From the NCBI RefSeq assembly GCF_029870955.1, contig NZ_PGFQ01000001.1:620001-684000 (forward strand): 64,000 nt of DNA, read 5' to 3'. Origin of the DNA: Sulfitobacter faviae. Its GTDB lineage: Bacteria; Pseudomonadota; Alphaproteobacteria; Rhodobacterales; Rhodobacteraceae. Both the position numbers and the translations under genes were made by a program. This document shows positions 63,166 through 64,000 of this stretch, in pieces; positions within the stretch are counted from its first letter, which is position 1, and every line of letters begins with the position of its first letter. The notes under the pieces were generated by a model. It was not told the origin of the DNA, searched no databases, and saw only the letters and a list, made by a program, of their open reading frames with translations.

Positions 63166-63171
63166 AGGGGG

Positions 63172-64000
63172 TCAGCGGTAGACGCTCGACGCGCTATAGC
63201 CGCCGGTGATCGTGGGGATGTCGATGGTCGCTGCCGTAAAGCTGCCGCCCTGCCCGATCGAGACAGCCCCCTGCATCAGCGAAAGCACCGTGCTCGACGA
63301 CGAAGAGACACCTTCGACCGCATCGTAAATCGCCGAGAACCGCGAGACGAGCTTGTCGACCTCCGCCGGGTCTTGCAGCTTTTCGATGTCGAACTTCTGC
63401 TCAAAAAGCGCGATCTGACGGTCGAGATCGACTTGAATCGCCTCATCCGGCACACCAAGGGCGCGGCGCATGAATTTGCCGAGGTCTTCGTCCTTCAGCA
63501 CGTCGAGCCATGAGTCGATCTCAGCGGCCTTAGCTTTAAACTCCAAGGCGATCCGCGCGCCTTCGTTGTCCTCTCCGGCCTCGTTCAGCACGAAACGTTC
63601 TTTGAAACGCTCGATCATCTCGGCCTGCCAATCGACCTTATCAAGGTTCTCGCTGCTGCCCCTCCGGGCGTGAAGCCCAAAGTGAGATACATGTCGCGAA
63701 TCTTGGGGTCGCTGAGGCGGTTCACCAGCGCGGAACTGTCGGTGATATCGCTTTCCAACGTCTTGCGGATCATCGCCTTGCCAAAGATCTGATCTTCGAG
63801 GTCGAAGGCCCGCATGACGAAAGTATAGACTTCCGTATCGGCAATCAGTTCCTGCGGGGAAGAGATGCTGCCGATACGCTCTTCAAAGGCTTCGATCTGC
63901 CGGGCGTTCAGGGCGTTGCTGGCGGCAAGGTCGAGCTGTTTGTCGCGCGTTGCGTCAAACAGTTTGACCGCCACCTGCGTGCCCATGCCGCCCAGCGAAA
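63172..64000 (-). CDS. DUF1217 flagellar-cluster protein (frameshifted; continues past the right edge)
   Basis: A helical protein with at least 276 residues in the window; the N-terminus lies beyond 64000. The internal sequence SLGGMGTQVAVKLFDATRDKQ and the repeated alpha-helical blocks (IRKTLESDITDSSALVNRL, WLDVLKDEDLGKFMRRALG) fit DUF1217, found beside flagellar genes throughout Rhodobacterales, with unknown function. The frame breaks at the CCCC run 63659-63662; one added base gives TPGGGSSENLDKVDWQAEM. Possibly a secreted or export-related flagellar component. Confidence 0.75.

Overview
The window is a GC-rich, gene-dense piece of an alphaproteobacterial chromosome, almost certainly Rhodobacteraceae of the Roseobacter group (it reads most like Sulfitobacter, which is a guess from gene style). 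The reasons are: a combined TCA-cycle and ethylmalonyl-CoA-pathway cluster with (3S)-malyl-CoA thioesterase and mesaconyl-CoA hydratase; a 2-oxoglutarate dehydrogenase E2 with two lipoyl domains; TIGR02302, Hint-domain and DUF1217 proteins; and the order of the flagellar genes. I see no rRNA, tRNA, CRISPR array, prophage, transposase or restriction/defence island.

Layout. 1-17.9 kb is central carbon metabolism: sdhC-sdhD-sdhA (leaving the window at the left edge), mdh, a PRC-barrel protein, mcl2-nnrU-DUF1737-mch, then sucC-x-y-sucD-sucA-sucB-MAPEG-z-MAPEG-lpd. The sdh and suc operons carry the same pair of TGTGATCACA palindromes, 21 bp apart centre to centre. 18.3-21.7 kb has ftsE-ftsX-plsC and a divergent zinc-ribbon membrane protein. 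21.7-28.3 kb is a tightly overlapping argH-lipoprotein-lipoprotein-DUF2834-lysA-TIGR02302 run with a divergent thioredoxin-like lipid/periplasm-facing protein. 28.3-31.2 kb has a Hint-domain protein, a winged-helix regulator and gap, the last behind a GTTAGCGCTAAC palindrome. 31.3-37.3 kb is a BMP-type nucleobase/nucleoside ABC importer with a CodA-like deaminase, then a class III aminotransferase. 38.8-41.6 kb is an ExbB-ExbD-ExbD-TonB energising unit. 41.9-46.4 kb is a BigR-type sulfide/persulfide module (phosphatase/rhodanese-like protein, ArsR repressor, two YeeE/PmpAB subunits, persulfide dioxygenase, SulP transporter). 46.4-48.1 kb has creA and a Tat-type MltB transglycosylase. 48.1-64 kb is a flagellar cluster: divergent fliI and flgBC-fliEQ-slt-flhA-fliR-flhB; fliL-fliM-DUF6468-motE-like; fliF-fliH-fliN-fliP-fliG; and a DUF1217 protein running off the right edge.

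The most important caution is that eleven genes, including sucD, gap and flhA, are split by apparent frameshifts, and every one (13 lesions) is repaired by adding one C or G to a C/G run. That pattern looks like homopolymer sequencing/assembly error, not biology, so I annotate these as single genes with the lesion noted. The strongest leads are the shared sdh/suc tandem operator, two copies of a structured intergenic repeat with covarying arms, the gap operator, and the PRC-barrel protein whose centre is an 11/18-residue acidic repeat. I did not find a clearly new multi-gene system.
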